Assembly: GCF_900106745.1 (NCBI RefSeq)
Contig: NZ_FNNV01000002.1
Span: forward strand, 248,001-312,000
DNA length: 64,000 nt
Direction: 5' to 3'
From: Paenibacillus sp. CF384
GTDB taxonomy: Bacteria > Bacillota > Bacilli > Paenibacillales > Paenibacillaceae
Part shown: positions 1-9,288 of the stretch, piece by piece
Layout of the letters: every line of letters starts with the position of its first letter
Numbering within the stretch: the first letter of the stretch is position 1
Position numbers and translations under genes: made by a program
Notes under the pieces: model-generated
Told to the model about the DNA's origin: nothing
Seen by the model: only the letters and a program-made list of their open reading frames with translations
Databases searched by the model: none

Positions 1-873
1 CGCCCGCCAGGTATAGATGCTCTGATCGTCATCGGCGACGACGCACAAGCAGCCATGCCTGCGTACCAGCTTCTCGACGATGGCATGCTGGACCAAGGAA
101 GTGTCCTGGCTTTCATCCGTCAGCACATAGTCGAATTTGTTCTGATACTTCCAGAGGAGCTCATTGCTCTGCTCCAGCGCGCGGTTCGCGATGACAAGCA
201 TATCGTCGTAATCTACGAGCAGCTTGTCGCTTCGCGTACGCTTGAATGCCTCGTATTCCTTGAGCAGCAGTGCAGCATCCGGGACATCGCATTTCACGCT
301 CGCCCACTCCGCTTCGGGAACCAGCTTGTTCTTAATGAAACTAATATAGGTTGTGAGCTCTTCCATCTGCTCTTCCGTCATATTGTCGCCCCGAACCTTT
401 CGGTAAATATCCCGAAGGATCAGCTTCTTATGAAGGGGAGGATGATGGTCATCGAAACCGCCGGTTTGCTCAGTCTCTCCTTCGTTTTCAACCTCTACTG
501 CGCCTTCTATTATTTGAAAGGAAGTTTGCGTGCGGCGCAAATATTCCCGCATGACTTCGAATGCGAGACTATGTATGGTAGAGAAATCGACGCTGCCGGA
601 GGGCATCTCCGGGAAAAACCGACTAAACCGGTCCTTCATATCCTGCGCAGAGGCTTTACTGAACGTAACCGCCTTAATACGCGAAGGATGGACACGTTTC
701 ACTTCGATTAAGTAGCCGATTCGCATAATAATTGTCGTCGTCTTCCCTGATCCGGGCGAAGCGAGCAGCAGCAGCGCACCTTCGGTGTGCATAACCGCCT
801 GCTTCTGCACCTCATTCAGCGCAACGCCAAGCTCATCTTTCTTTCTAGCGAAAAAATCCATCGTTCCTGCCAT
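1..873 (-). CDS. UvrD/PcrA-like ATP-dependent DNA helicase, 5' part, cut by window edge
   Basis: Reading left from an ATG at 873 gives 291 open codons running off the window start. The N-terminus carries a Walker A loop (LLLASPGSGKTTT, about residues 30-42). About 260 residues later come the helicase motif II/III signatures DESQDTS and VVADDDQSIYTWRA, which are typical of superfamily 1A helicases (UvrD, PcrA, Rep). These enzymes unwind DNA 3' to 5' in repair and replication-fork rescue. The Walker A run begins ASPGSGKT where AGPGSGKT is usual, and motif II reads DESQ where DEFQ or DEYQ is common, so it may be a paralogue (B. subtilis YjcD type) rather than housekeeping PcrA. The start was chosen for the AAGGGA ribosome-binding site 10 bases upstream. 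The helicase C-terminal half lies outside the window. Confidence 0.85.
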   Translation of the reverse strand, partial: MAGTMDFFARKKDELGVALNEVQKQAVMHTEGALLLLASPGSGKTTTIIMRIGYLIEVKRVHPSRIKAVTFSKASAQDMKDRFSRFFPEMPSGSVDFSTIHSLAFEVMREYLRRTQTSFQIIEGAVEVENEGETEQTGGFDDHHPPLHKKLILRDIYRKVRGDNMTEEQMEELTTYISFIKNKLVPEAEWASVKCDVPDAALLLKEYEAFKRTRSDKLLVDYDDMLVIANRALEQSNELLWKYQNKFDYVLTDESQDTSLVQHAIVEKLVRRHGCLCVVADDDQSIYTWRA

Positions 874-902
874 TTCCGAAATGTCCCTTCCATTGCATAA
901 AC

Positions 903-938
903 ATTAAAATTCCCTCTGACGCGGCTGCGGGAGGGAAT
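903..938 (-). terminator. Terminator after the ger operon
   Basis: ATTCCCTC pairs with GAGGGAAT across a 14-base loop, and the minus strand continues into TTTTAAT. It lies about 65 bases downstream of the last ger gene and just upstream of the helicase start. Confidence 0.5.
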
Positions 939-1001
939 ATAGTCGTCCGTCTATGATTGTATAGAACAAGTATCGCCTGTTTGCTCCCCTGTCCGCAATA
1001 G

Positions 1002-2111
1002 TTATTTTCTGCCTTCGGCGCTGCGGCCCCTTAACCTTAACTTAGCAATGCCCCACAGCAGAAGCGGCACACCTACACAATGTATCGGAAGCAGATAAGG
1101 AATGGCGATTTTCTGCGGGAAATAGATTGAGCTCTCGATGAAATCTTTGGGAATACGAGAAAGCAGCATGACCAAAGGCGCTACCCCCCACATGAGCCGC
1201 TTCCACTTCTTCACCCCCAGCCACTGGGCAGTCCCATATGTGCTGACGAAGAAATAGAGCGAGACTTTAATAAACACACTTATGATCCAAATGGCGATGA
1301 CAAGTGAGTCTAGATTCTGAAGAAAATCAAAATACGTCATGTAACGGATTAAATTGAAGAATGGATAGGTCAGCCCCGCTCCTGCGCCATAACCGATGAC
1401 TGCCACTAGCAGAAAGGTCGAGATAGCCGTCAGCAGGCCTGCCGTCCCTACGCCAAGCATGGCCGGTTTCGTGCCCGATTTCGGATTCGAAACGAAGGCA
1501 AACAGCATGATGAGAATGATGCAATCGCCTAAGAAGGTCGTCGTCGGAAGTGAGCCCATCAAGATCGTTTTGATGCCTGTATCGCTATACACAGGAAGGA
1601 TATGATTCCAATCAAAGCCTTTGGAGCTCAAGACGAGCGGCAAGAAGATGCCAAAGAGGATAGGTGGCCCGAATACCTCGCTGCACCGTGCAATGACTTC
1701 AATTCCGGCACTCGCTACGTAAATCGCAACAAAGAGCATACCGAGAATCGGAACAATCATAGGCGTTTTCGGCAATATCGTAGCTGCAATAAAATCCGCA
1801 TATTGGCGCAAGATGATCGCAAGAACGCTGTACCAGTAAATGAAGTACAGGAAAATAAGAAAATGACCTGCCCATTTGCCGACAATGAGCAGCACATACT
1901 CCACGAAGGTTTTCCCGGGATACAGCTGACTGAGCCGCGCGCATACAAAAGCAATAAACGCGCTAAAGACGCTTGCAAACACCATCGACAGCCACGCATC
2001 CTGCTTGGCGGTTACAAGAGCCGGATTAATCGTTAGCAATATGGTCATGCCTGCTTGCATAGTCGCGATCAACCAGAACAGCTGCTTGCCGCCGATTCGC
2101 ATCTCTTTCAT
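1002..2111 (-). CDS. GerAB/GerKB-family spore germination permease (second B subunit of the operon)
   Basis: This 369-residue integral membrane protein has about ten hydrophobic segments. It belongs to the endospore germination permease family, an APC-superfamily-like fold in which B subunits bind germinants (alanine, sugars and others). Supporting patterns are the N-terminal KQLFWLIATMQAG segment, YPGKTFVEY and the C-terminal WGIAKLRLRGR tail. The start at 2111 overlaps the stop of the small upstream gene in an ATGA quartet. A longer in-frame reading from 2348 exists, but its first 79 residues are not membrane-like and only shadow that small gene. It is the last gene of an A-B-C-D-B operon and is clearly different in sequence from the first B gene. 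That suggests a receptor with two alternative ligand-binding subunits, which is inference. Confidence 0.88.
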   Translation of the reverse strand: MKEMRIGGKQLFWLIATMQAGMTILLTINPALVTAKQDAWLSMVFASVFSAFIAFVCARLSQLYPGKTFVEYVLLIVGKWAGHFLIFLYFIYWYSVLAIILRQYADFIAATILPKTPMIVPILGMLFVAIYVASAGIEVIARCSEVFGPPILFGIFLPLVLSSKGFDWNHILPVYSDTGIKTILMGSLPTTTFLGDCIILIMLFAFVSNPKSGTKPAMLGVGTAGLLTAISTFLLVAVIGYGAGAGLTYPFFNLIRYMTYFDFLQNLDSLVIAIWIISVFIKVSLYFFVSTYGTAQWLGVKKWKRLMWGVAPLVMLLSRIPKDFIESSIYFPQKIAIPYLLPIHCVGVPLLLWGIAKLRLRGRSAEGRK

Positions 2112-2353
2112 GATTGTCCCTGTCCGCTGCCGATCAGCATCCTGCCAAGCGGGCCAAACCACAGCTCCAGAAGCTCCGAAGGACCAGGAAGGAGAGGATA
2201 AACATACAGCAGCACGCCAAGCCCGAAGCCAAACGCCAATAAGGCTAAATAAGCGATCCGCTCTTTCCTCGGAGCATTGCGTACCCAGTACCACTGTAGA
2301 ACGCTCACGATTAAACTGCATGTCAATAACGCGGGAATGGATTTCCAAGTCAT
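2108..2353 (-). CDS. Small two-helix membrane protein, candidate D subunit of a germinant receptor
   Basis: This 81-residue protein has two hydrophobic segments (about residues 5-20 and 33-54) separated by a basic loop (RNAPRKER). Small two-helix D genes are known in some GerA-family operons (for example gerUD of B. megaterium and gerKD-like genes), where they modulate receptor activity. It starts 11 bases after the C-subunit gene, and its TGA overlaps the next gene's ATG. Position, size and topology fit a D subunit; primary sequence alone does not prove it. It is a real gene because the overlapping long reading of the next gene would need non-membrane sequence here. Confidence 0.7.
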   Translation of the reverse strand: MTWKSIPALLTCSLIVSVLQWYWVRNAPRKERIAYLALLAFGFGLGVLLYVYPLLPGPSELLELWFGPLGRMLIGSGQGQS

Positions 2354-2364
2354 AGCCTTCGCTC

Positions 2365-3552
2365 CTAATCGCTAGATTTTGCCTTTACATTAGATAATCC
2401 CGGACGCAGCAAAACGGCATCGGGCTCTATCTTAACCTCTACTTTCGGAAACTGCTCATCCCAGTCATTCTCGGTTCTTTTCCATATTTGCGGATAAGCC
2501 CGGTGGAATTCACCTGCAAAGTCAAATACATCGGCCTGCATCCCCAATTGAATTCGTCTAAGCGCACTTCCGATCTGCTTCTTCATGTCCTGCTCAAGCG
2601 CATGTTCCACCTTCCTAACGCCTGCTTCACTTGAAGCCAAATTGATACTGGTCGCATTCTGCAGCGTATCGTTCTCGGAATGAATACGTACCGTCATACT
2701 CCATTTCCCATCCCTGATATGCGGAATGAGCTCGGTTTTGCTTCTCAGCATCTGTACGGATATGGACCCGTCTTCTCCTTTAGGGACTACTGTTACGATC
2801 GCATAATCGATTTCATTGCGAAGCCATAGCATGCCTCTCGATGTCTGTTCGTCAACAAGCCCCACCATATGGCCGTTTTTGAAAATCGCCGTTCCATTCT
2901 GATAGCGTGCCGAACCGATATTATCTGAGTTAGGCGGCTTCAGTTCCCTTAACCATGGCAGCGCAAAGGCATCGGCCTTCTCCGTCAGCATTTCGGAGAC
3001 CTCGGCCAGCGTAAAACTCATCATGCTTTTGCTCTTGGCGAGCTCCCGCAGTACCTCAGATGTATCTCGCTCCAATGTGGACTGGAAAGCGAGCACGCTC
3101 TTCGCCTTATTACGACAGACATAAATATAGGCACGCTCCCTTGGCTGCGGTGCACGCATGAGGTAATCCACGTCGTCACGGATGCCAAGTTTAGCCGCTC
3201 CCTCACCGAATATGATGACTTCGGCATGTCCCCAAAACAGTTTCCTCGACAGCTTGTCCTGCATATGGGATAGGGCATCGGCAATATTCACCCCTGTCGA
3301 TGTCAGCACGAATGTGTTGGAGTTCCCGCTCCCGCCTTTATCTCCCATGCCCATTCCGCCTCCGCCAGCGGCTCTGGGGACATAAATTTGCAAGGACAAA
3401 TCGACTTCGTTACTGTTTGTCCTATCGATTGCCGCTCCCGTAATCAGCGCAAGATCATTGATTTCGATCCGATCCCAACAGCCGGTAAGCAGAAGCAGCA
3501 AGCTTGCGCACATAACTTGAGGGTATAAACGAGACCACCACTTAGCTTTCAT
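2365..3552 (-). CDS. GerC-family spore germination lipoprotein (Ger(x)C)
   Basis: The product is 395 residues with a lipoprotein signal: basic start, hydrophobic core and lipobox LLTGC near residue 25. It then shows the Ger(x)C hallmark CWDRIEINDLALITG. C subunits are lipid-anchored on the outer face of the spore inner membrane and complete the A-B-C germinant receptor. A Gly-rich stretch (AAGGGGMGMGDKGGSG, about residues 60-75) is an unusual flexible insert in the N-terminal domain. The start overlaps the end of the B gene by 11 bases, so translation is probably coupled. Length is normal for the family. Confidence 0.93.
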   Translation of the reverse strand: MKAKWWSRLYPQVMCASLLLLLTGCWDRIEINDLALITGAAIDRTNSNEVDLSLQIYVPRAAGGGGMGMGDKGGSGNSNTFVLTSTGVNIADALSHMQDKLSRKLFWGHAEVIIFGEGAAKLGIRDDVDYLMRAPQPRERAYIYVCRNKAKSVLAFQSTLERDTSEVLRELAKSKSMMSFTLAEVSEMLTEKADAFALPWLRELKPPNSDNIGSARYQNGTAIFKNGHMVGLVDEQTSRGMLWLRNEIDYAIVTVVPKGEDGSISVQMLRSKTELIPHIRDGKWSMTVRIHSENDTLQNATSINLASSEAGVRKVEHALEQDMKKQIGSALRRIQLGMQADVFDFAGEFHRAYPQIWKRTENDWDEQFPKVEVKIEPDAVLLRPGLSNVKAKSSD

Positions 3553-4639
3553 GCCTTTTCCTCCTCTTAAGGATGGCGATTAGGAGCAGCAAAGCAGGAA
3601 CGAGCAATTGCATGAGAAACGTGTATACCGGCACGCTGGAATTCAAGATAACTCGCAGCATTTGATAGTTAGGCGCACACCAAATGCTGACTAGGATTAC
3701 CAGCAGCCCGATCGGTGCAATAATCGTCCGATAATTCGGCAGCTTCAGCCACTGGGCGGTCCACAGGACCGAGCCATAGAAATTAACGGTCACCTTAATG
3801 AAAATTCCGATCAACCACGTTGCCATCAGCAGCGCTTCGATATGTTCCAGAAAGTCCGATAACGATATATAGCGAACCGCTACGAGAAACGGATAGTTGA
3901 ACGCTTTACTTAAGTTACCGAACATGAACAGGATGGAAAGGTTGATCAATACCATCGTAATCGTGACGGATGCCACACTGATCAACGACCATTTGAGCTT
4001 CTCTCCTGACTTCTTAGTCACATAGGGCAGGAACGTCGAGATAATAAAGTACTGCGAGAACCACGAAGCCGGAAGAATCGAGCCTCTAAGCAAGGGAAAC
4101 GGTCCGTACTCCATAATGGGGTACATTTCCTTCAAACTCATATCCGGGGTCATAATGATGAGCATCACGAGGATAATGGCGAGCGCAATTGGAATGAGCA
4201 GCTGGGCTGCACGAGTCCATGCCTCTATCCCCATATACAAGGCATATGCGCAAACCATCATCATGCAAGTGACGATCACGATCATCGGCGTCTGAATGAG
4301 AAACGTTGTGGCAATAAATTCGCCGTACTGGCGAAGCACCATCGCGTTCGTATAAATAATCGATACCACATAGATCAGCGCCAAGCTCTTGCCCAGATAA
4401 CGCCCAAGGATCGATTCGATGTATTCGATAAAGGTTTCATTCGGGTACCTGAGATGCAAGGCGTACATCAGAACGACAATCAAGCAGGCGAATACTCCCG
4501 CAAGAATCGGAGTTGCCCACATATCGCGGCCCGCTGTGACCATAGATATAGCCGGAGCGCTTAAGACTAACGTCGCCAGAATATACGGATGCATGATATA
4601 GGAAAGCTGCAGCGGTGAAATTCGGCCTTTCTCCATCAT
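3542..4639 (-). CDS. GerB-family spore germination permease (first B subunit)
   Basis: This 365-residue polytopic membrane protein has about ten transmembrane segments and family features such as RYPNETFIEYIESILG and a terminal basic tail (LKRRKRHES). B subunits form the transmembrane ligand-binding part of germinant receptors in the spore inner membrane. The ATG lies in the ATGA overlap with the A gene's stop (4636-4639). It shares only the family fold with the second B gene at 1002-2111, so they are not a recent tandem duplicate. Confidence 0.93.
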   Translation of the reverse strand: MMEKGRISPLQLSYIMHPYILATLVLSAPAISMVTAGRDMWATPILAGVFACLIVVLMYALHLRYPNETFIEYIESILGRYLGKSLALIYVVSIIYTNAMVLRQYGEFIATTFLIQTPMIVIVTCMMMVCAYALYMGIEAWTRAAQLLIPIALAIILVMLIIMTPDMSLKEMYPIMEYGPFPLLRGSILPASWFSQYFIISTFLPYVTKKSGEKLKWSLISVASVTITMVLINLSILFMFGNLSKAFNYPFLVAVRYISLSDFLEHIEALLMATWLIGIFIKVTVNFYGSVLWTAQWLKLPNYRTIIAPIGLLVILVSIWCAPNYQMLRVILNSSVPVYTFLMQLLVPALLLLIAILKRRKRHES

Positions 4640-6153
4640 GGCGACTCATTCCCTTGGGTCGGACCCGGCTTCTGTCCTGCTGCTTGTCTTGTACTATTCG
4701 GTGCCTTGTTCGACAGATAAGGTCTCTTGCGCATCATCCAAATTGGTGCACGCACAAGCACATCCTTCATCTCGCTTCCTTTCATCGGCGCGATTGGCTG
4801 CAGATATGGAATTCCTAGAGAGCGCAGGGAACACAGATGGATGACAACCACAATAACACCGAGCATGAGGCCAAGCAGACCAAGCATGCCGGATAATACC
4901 ATAATCGGGAAACGCAGCATCCGAATCGCGATACCGCTGCTGTACTGGGGCATCATGAATGAGGCGATACCGGTGATGGCCACCACCATGACCATTGGTG
5001 CGGATACCAGTCCAGCCGAAGTCGCTGCTTGTCCGATGACCAGCGCGCCTACGATACTGACTGCAGCGCCGACTTGTCTTGGCAAGCGTACGCCGGCTTC
5101 GCGAAGCGCCTCGAATGAGACCTCCATGAGTAGAGCCTCCACAAGCGCCGGGAACGGAATATCCTCTCTGGATTTCGCGATGCTGAGCAGCAGCGAGGTC
5201 GGAACCATCTCTTGGTGAAACGTCATAATCGCTACGTAGAGGGACGGCAAGATGAGCGTAATAATAAAGAATAGGTAGCGCAGCCAACGGATGAACGTAC
5301 CGATCAAGAAACGCTGATAGTAGTCTTCCGGCGATTGCAGCATCGTGAACAGTGTTGCAGGAGCAATCAGCGCAAACGGTGTTCCGTCAACGAGAATCGC
5401 GACTCGCCCCTCGAGCAAGGATGCGCTCACGACATCCGGCCGCTCCGTCACTTGAATTTGCGGAAATGGCGAGAACGGATTGTCTTCAATTAATCCTTCG
5501 ATATAACCGCTCTCCAATATGCCGTCAATATCGATCCTCTCGATACGCTCTCGTACCTCTTCGATCAATGACGGCTCGGCGATGCCTTCGATATACGAGA
5601 TGAGCACTTCCGTACGGGTTTGGCGTCCGAGATAGTAAGGAACCATCTTGAGCGAAGGCGTTTTGATTTTACGGCGAATCATCGCCGTGTTGACGCTTAT
5701 GGTCTCGGTGAACCCTTCCCTTGGTCCACGAACGACTGCTTCCGCTCCCGGCTCCTCAATGGAACGTTTCTCCCACTTGGCAATGCCAATGGACATCCCC
5801 TTGCTCATGCCATCAATGACGAGCAGCCCGCAGCCTCTGCCTAAACATTCGATCGCCTCCTCCACCAGATCATGCTCCAGCATAAGAGACAACGTCAGAA
5901 TAGAAGCAAGCCGCCCCGACGTCAGGTCGCCGGATGACTCAGCCGGCAGCTCTAGCAAGGGCCTGATGACATGCTGATCCAGCAGCTCTACATTAGCCAA
6001 TCCATCAATATATACAACAAATGCTTCCGTGGTATTCCCTATCAAGAATTCGCGGAACATCACATCTTTGCAATCCGAATAAATCGCATGCAGCAGATCA
6101 TTATTATCAGCCAGCGCGGCGGAAAACGGTTGTGACTGAGTGGACGCATCCAT
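4636..6153 (-). CDS. GerA-family spore germination protein (A subunit)
   Basis: This 505-residue protein has a large hydrophilic N-terminal domain (about residues 1-270) followed by five or six membrane segments and a polar C-terminus. It contains family patterns EGFTETISVNTAMIRRKIK, YIEGIA and PFPQIQVTERPD. The A subunit oligomerises and is thought to form the ion-release channel of the germinant receptor. An in-frame ATG lies 39 bases upstream (6192), but the ATG at 6153 follows a strong AAGGAG at 7 bases and gives the normal family N-terminus, so it was chosen. This is the first gene of the ger operon. Such operons are normally read in the forespore by sigma-G, but I could not recognise a convincing sigma-G promoter. 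Confidence 0.93.
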   Translation of the reverse strand: MDASTQSQPFSAALADNNDLLHAIYSDCKDVMFREFLIGNTTEAFVVYIDGLANVELLDQHVIRPLLELPAESSGDLTSGRLASILTLSLMLEHDLVEEAIECLGRGCGLLVIDGMSKGMSIGIAKWEKRSIEEPGAEAVVRGPREGFTETISVNTAMIRRKIKTPSLKMVPYYLGRQTRTEVLISYIEGIAEPSLIEEVRERIERIDIDGILESGYIEGLIEDNPFSPFPQIQVTERPDVVSASLLEGRVAILVDGTPFALIAPATLFTMLQSPEDYYQRFLIGTFIRWLRYLFFIITLILPSLYVAIMTFHQEMVPTSLLLSIAKSREDIPFPALVEALLMEVSFEALREAGVRLPRQVGAAVSIVGALVIGQAATSAGLVSAPMVMVVAITGIASFMMPQYSSGIAIRMLRFPIMVLSGMLGLLGLMLGVIVVVIHLCSLRSLGIPYLQPIAPMKGSEMKDVLVRAPIWMMRKRPYLSNKAPNSTRQAAGQKPGPTQGNESP

Positions 6154-6264
6154 AGGCAGGCTCCTTGTAAGTAATAGGTTAATTTTTTCCATAATGCACC
6201 TATGATAAACGCGAGCCTGCTTCGAAAGTGGTGTTGCACCTATTTATAGACACTCCCAAACGCG

Positions 6265-6311
6265 CAAAAAAAGCTGCCCCAAAAGTGTTACATACACTTT
6301 TGGGGCAGCTT
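6265..6311 (-). terminator. Strong terminator after the peptide importer operon
   Basis: An 18-bp stem (AAGCTGCCCCAAAAGTGT with its complement) is followed on the minus strand by a run of seven T. It lies just past the ATPase gene stop at 6324. Confidence 0.9.
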
Positions 6312-6323
6312 CTTCTAAACAAA

Positions 6324-7301
6324 TTAGCTTTGCAGCGGATAGTGACACGCGACTTGCCGCTCATCCATGACGACGCGCAGCAGCGGCTGCTCTGTCTTGC
6401 ACCGTTCCTGCGCGAACGGACAGCGCGGGTGGAAGCGGCAGCCCGAAGGCGGGTTGGCCGGAGACGGAACGTCCCCCTCCAATATGATGCGATCCTTCTT
6501 CCGCTCCGTTGTCGGCTGCGGAATCGCCGACAGCAGTACCGACGTATAAGGATGAAGCGGCTTCGCGAACAGCTCCTCTGTCGGCCCTACTTCGACCATT
6601 TTGCCCAAATACATGACCCCTACGCGATCGGAAATATGCCGAACGACATTAAGGCCGTGCGCAATGAATAGATAAGTCAGCCCCAAATCCTTCTGCAGCT
6701 TCACCATCAGGTTAAGCACCTGCGACTGAACGGAAACGTCCAGCGCCGACACCGCTTCATCGGCCACGATGAATTTGGGATTGAGCGCTATTGCCCGGGC
6801 AATGCCGATCCGCTGACGCTGACCGCCTGAGAACTCATGCGGATACCGATTGCGCCGGGAAGCATCCAAGCCGACCAGCTCCATCAATTCCACGACGCGG
6901 TCATCGATTTCTTTGGCCGTCATCCTGCGGTGAACCTTGAGCGGCTCGCCAATCAGATCCCGCACAAGAAACCGAGGGTTCAGCGATCCGAACGGATCTT
7001 GGAAAATAATTTGCATCTCTTCGCGAAGCTTGCGAAGCTCGCTCTTTCCTACCTCTTGAATATTCCGGCCCTCGAACTTAATTTCTCCGGCTGTCGCTTG
7101 CTTCAGATTCAGCAATACGCGGGCAAGCGTAGACTTGCCGCAGCCGGACTCGCCTACAAGACCGAAGGTTTCTCCGGCACGGATACCGAATGAAACGTCG
7201 TCAATCGCCTTAACCTGTCCCACGACACGGTTCAGCAAGCCGCTCTTAATCGGAAAATATTTCTTCACATTGGAGGCTTCGACTAAATATTGGCCGCTCA
7301 T
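6324..7301 (-). CDS. Di/oligopeptide ABC transporter ATPase, OppF/DppF type
   Basis: This 325-residue cytoplasmic ATPase has Walker [10 protein letters not shown] (50-58), Q-loop FQDP (100-103), signature FSGGQ (157-161) and Walker [13 protein letters not shown] (177-188). It ends in the oligopeptide-transporter C-terminal domain with a cysteine-rich motif ([14 protein letters not shown]) that in this family can hold an iron-sulfur cluster. It pairs with the upstream ATPase as the second motor of the importer. The start ATG overlaps the stop of the upstream gene (ATGA). It is the last gene of a five-gene operon ending in a strong terminator. Confidence 0.93.
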   Translation of the reverse strand: MSGQYLVEASNVKKYFPIKSGLLNRVVGQVKAIDDVSFGIRAGETFGLVGESGCGKSTLARVLLNLKQATAGEIKFEGRNIQEVGKSELRKLREEMQIIFQDPFGSLNPRFLVRDLIGEPLKVHRRMTAKEIDDRVVELMELVGLDASRRNRYPHEFSGGQRQRIGIARAIALNPKFIVADEAVSALDVSVQSQVLNLMVKLQKDLGLTYLFIAHGLNVVRHISDRVGVMYLGKMVEVGPTEELFAKPLHPYTSVLLSAIPQPTTERKKDRIILEGDVPSPANPPSGCRFHPRCPFAQERCKTEQPLLRVVMDERQVACHYPLQS

Positions 7302-8359
7302 GAATGTGCCACCTCCACCTTGCTCTTAATCGTCACTTTCAGCTCTTCGCCGCCGCTTAATGCACCAGGCCTTGGGTCTGCTCCATCTTGGTCATCCAGC
7401 CAGCATGCGGCTTTATGCCCCGATGCTGAAGTCTGCATAACCGGCTCCTTATGACGGCAAATATCCATGGCATACGGACAGCGCGGGTGGAAACGACAGC
7501 CCTCCGGCAGCTGGCTGATCGGTGGAATCGAGCCTTTGATCGTATACAGATCGCCGCCCCGCTCCCCTTCTAAGCCCGGTATGGATTTAAGCAATCCAAT
7601 CGTATACGGATGACGAGGCCCGTTGAAGATCTCCTTCACCGTTCCTTCTTCCACTACGGTCCCCGCGTACATGACCGCGATGCGGTCCGCCACTTCTGCC
7701 GCTACGCCCATATCATGGGTAATCAGCAGCATCGACATGTTGAACTCCTTCTTCAATTGGAGCAGCAGGTCCAGAATTTGCGCCTGAACCGTTACGTCCA
7801 GCGCCGTTGTCGGCTCGTCCGCAATCAGCAGCTCGGGGTTGCAGGCAAGCGCCATTGCGATGACGACACGCTGGCACATCCCTCCGGACATTTCATACGG
7901 ATACTGCTTCGCGCGAATTTCCGGTGCCGGAATGCCGACGCGGCGCAGCATCTCGATGCTTTGCTTCCATGCTTCTTGTTTCTTCAAGCCTTTATGAATA
8001 CGCAGCGCTTCTGAGATCTGATCACCTACCGTAAAGACCGGGTTGAGCGCAGACATCGGATCTTGAAAGATCATCGTGATCAAATTGCCGCGGATTTTGA
8101 GCATGTCGGATTGTTTCTTCTTCACTAGATCTTGACCGTTGAATAGAACCTCGCCATCTACGATCAAGCCGCCTGCGTAATCAATAAGACGCATGACGGA
8201 CATTGCCGTCACACTCTTGCCACTGCCGGACTCGCCGACGACGCAAAGCGTTTTCCCTTTTTCCAAATCAAACGAAACCCGATCCGTCGCCTTGGCCAAA
8301 CCTTTATCAGACAGAAAGCCAGTTGTTAAATTCCGGATTTGGAGAATTTTTTCCGCCAT
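7298..8359 (-). CDS. Di/oligopeptide ABC transporter ATPase, OppD/DppD type
   Basis: The product is 353 residues. It has Walker A GESGSGKS near residue 42, Q-loop FQDP, signature MSGGM (instead of the usual LSGGQ or FSGGQ) and Walker [13 protein letters not shown], plus the family C-terminal cysteine cluster ([14 protein letters not shown]). It drives peptide uptake together with the DppF-type partner. The start was taken from AAGGAGG 8 bases upstream. It overlaps the permease gene end by 34 bases, so the two are co-translated. MSGGM lacks the usual Gln after the Gly pair, which is seen in some DppD proteins. Confidence 0.93.
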   Translation of the reverse strand: MAEKILQIRNLTTGFLSDKGLAKATDRVSFDLEKGKTLCVVGESGSGKSVTAMSVMRLIDYAGGLIVDGEVLFNGQDLVKKKQSDMLKIRGNLITMIFQDPMSALNPVFTVGDQISEALRIHKGLKKQEAWKQSIEMLRRVGIPAPEIRAKQYPYEMSGGMCQRVVIAMALACNPELLIADEPTTALDVTVQAQILDLLLQLKKEFNMSMLLITHDMGVAAEVADRIAVMYAGTVVEEGTVKEIFNGPRHPYTIGLLKSIPGLEGERGGDLYTIKGSIPPISQLPEGCRFHPRCPYAMDICRHKEPVMQTSASGHKAACWLDDQDGADPRPGALSGGEELKVTIKSKVEVAHS

Positions 8360-9288
8360 CTGTCTAGCCTCCTTCGAGGTAACGTTGTCTTCCTAGGATC
8401 TAGGCCATCACGAATGCCATCCCCAATAAAGTTAACCGCCAGCACAACCAGCAAGATGCATAGTCCCGGATAAATCGCCTGAAGCGGATCAGTCAGCATA
8501 AATTCCTGCGCGTTGCTCAGCATCAGTCCCCAGCTTGTATCCGGCGTCTGAACACCAAGTCCAAGGTAGGAAAGGGCCGATTCACTCAGAATCGCTCCGC
8601 CTACCATCAGCGTTGCCGTAACGATGATAGGAGCTGAAGCATTGCGAAGCAGGTGCCTGAAAATGATACCAAGATCCGATACGCCTGTAGCTTTAGCTGC
8701 CTCTACATACTGCATTTCGCGAAGCTGCAAATACGTACCGCGGACAAGCCTGGCTACGCCCATCCAGCTCGTCAAAGCCAGAACGAGAATCATATACGAA
8801 ATCTTCGAGCCAAACATCGCCAGAATCAAAATGTTCAGAAACAGCGTCGGAATCGAGTTCATGACATCAACGAAGCGCATCGCAATCGTATCCACCCAGC
8901 CGCCGAAGTAGCCGGCAAAAGCGCCGACCAGCGCACCGATAAATACGGATACGAACGCAACTAAGAAACCAACCGTAAGGGAGATCCGGGAGCTGTGCAG
9001 CAGCCTGGAGAAAATATCTCGACCCAGCTCGTCCGTACCGAGCAGATGACCATCCGTACCTGCAGGTAAATTCGGAAACATCATATCGATGCGCGTAGGG
9101 TCGTAGGGCGAGAACAAATTAGCTCCAAACGCCGCAATGACGAATATCGAGAGAATGACTAGTCCGGTAACGGCAAAAGGGTTGGTGCGGAACTTCTTCC
9201 ACGCGGTCTTCCACGGACCGTCCGGACGTTTGCCCATGGCCGCTTGCGTACCGGAGGCGGACTTCTTCTCAAGAACAGTATTGCTCAT
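8326..9288 (-). CDS. Di/oligopeptide ABC transporter permease, OppC/DppC type
   Basis: This 320-residue membrane protein has an N-terminal cytoplasmic tail with a transmembrane helix near 38-58 and five further helices. The ATPase-contacting EAA loop reads EAAKATGVSDLGIIFRHLLR. An N-terminal OppC domain and the BPD-type permease core are present in the expected order. It forms the channel with the DppB-type subunit. ATGA overlap with the upstream permease gene indicates coupling. Confidence 0.93.
   Translation of the reverse strand: MSNTVLEKKSASGTQAAMGKRPDGPWKTAWKKFRTNPFAVTGLVILSIFVIAAFGANLFSPYDPTRIDMMFPNLPAGTDGHLLGTDELGRDIFSRLLHSSRISLTVGFLVAFVSVFIGALVGAFAGYFGGWVDTIAMRFVDVMNSIPTLFLNILILAMFGSKISYMILVLALTSWMGVARLVRGTYLQLREMQYVEAAKATGVSDLGIIFRHLLRNASAPIIVTATLMVGGAILSESALSYLGLGVQTPDTSWGLMLSNAQEFMLTDPLQAIYPGLCILLVVLAVNFIGDGIRDGLDPRKTTLPRRRLDRWRKKFSKSGI

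Noticed and set aside
2112..2348. N-terminal extension of the second B-subunit gene up to 2348
   Set aside because: The extra 79 residues are not hydrophobic and overlap an 81-residue two-helix protein in another frame; ATGA coupling fixes the start at 2111.
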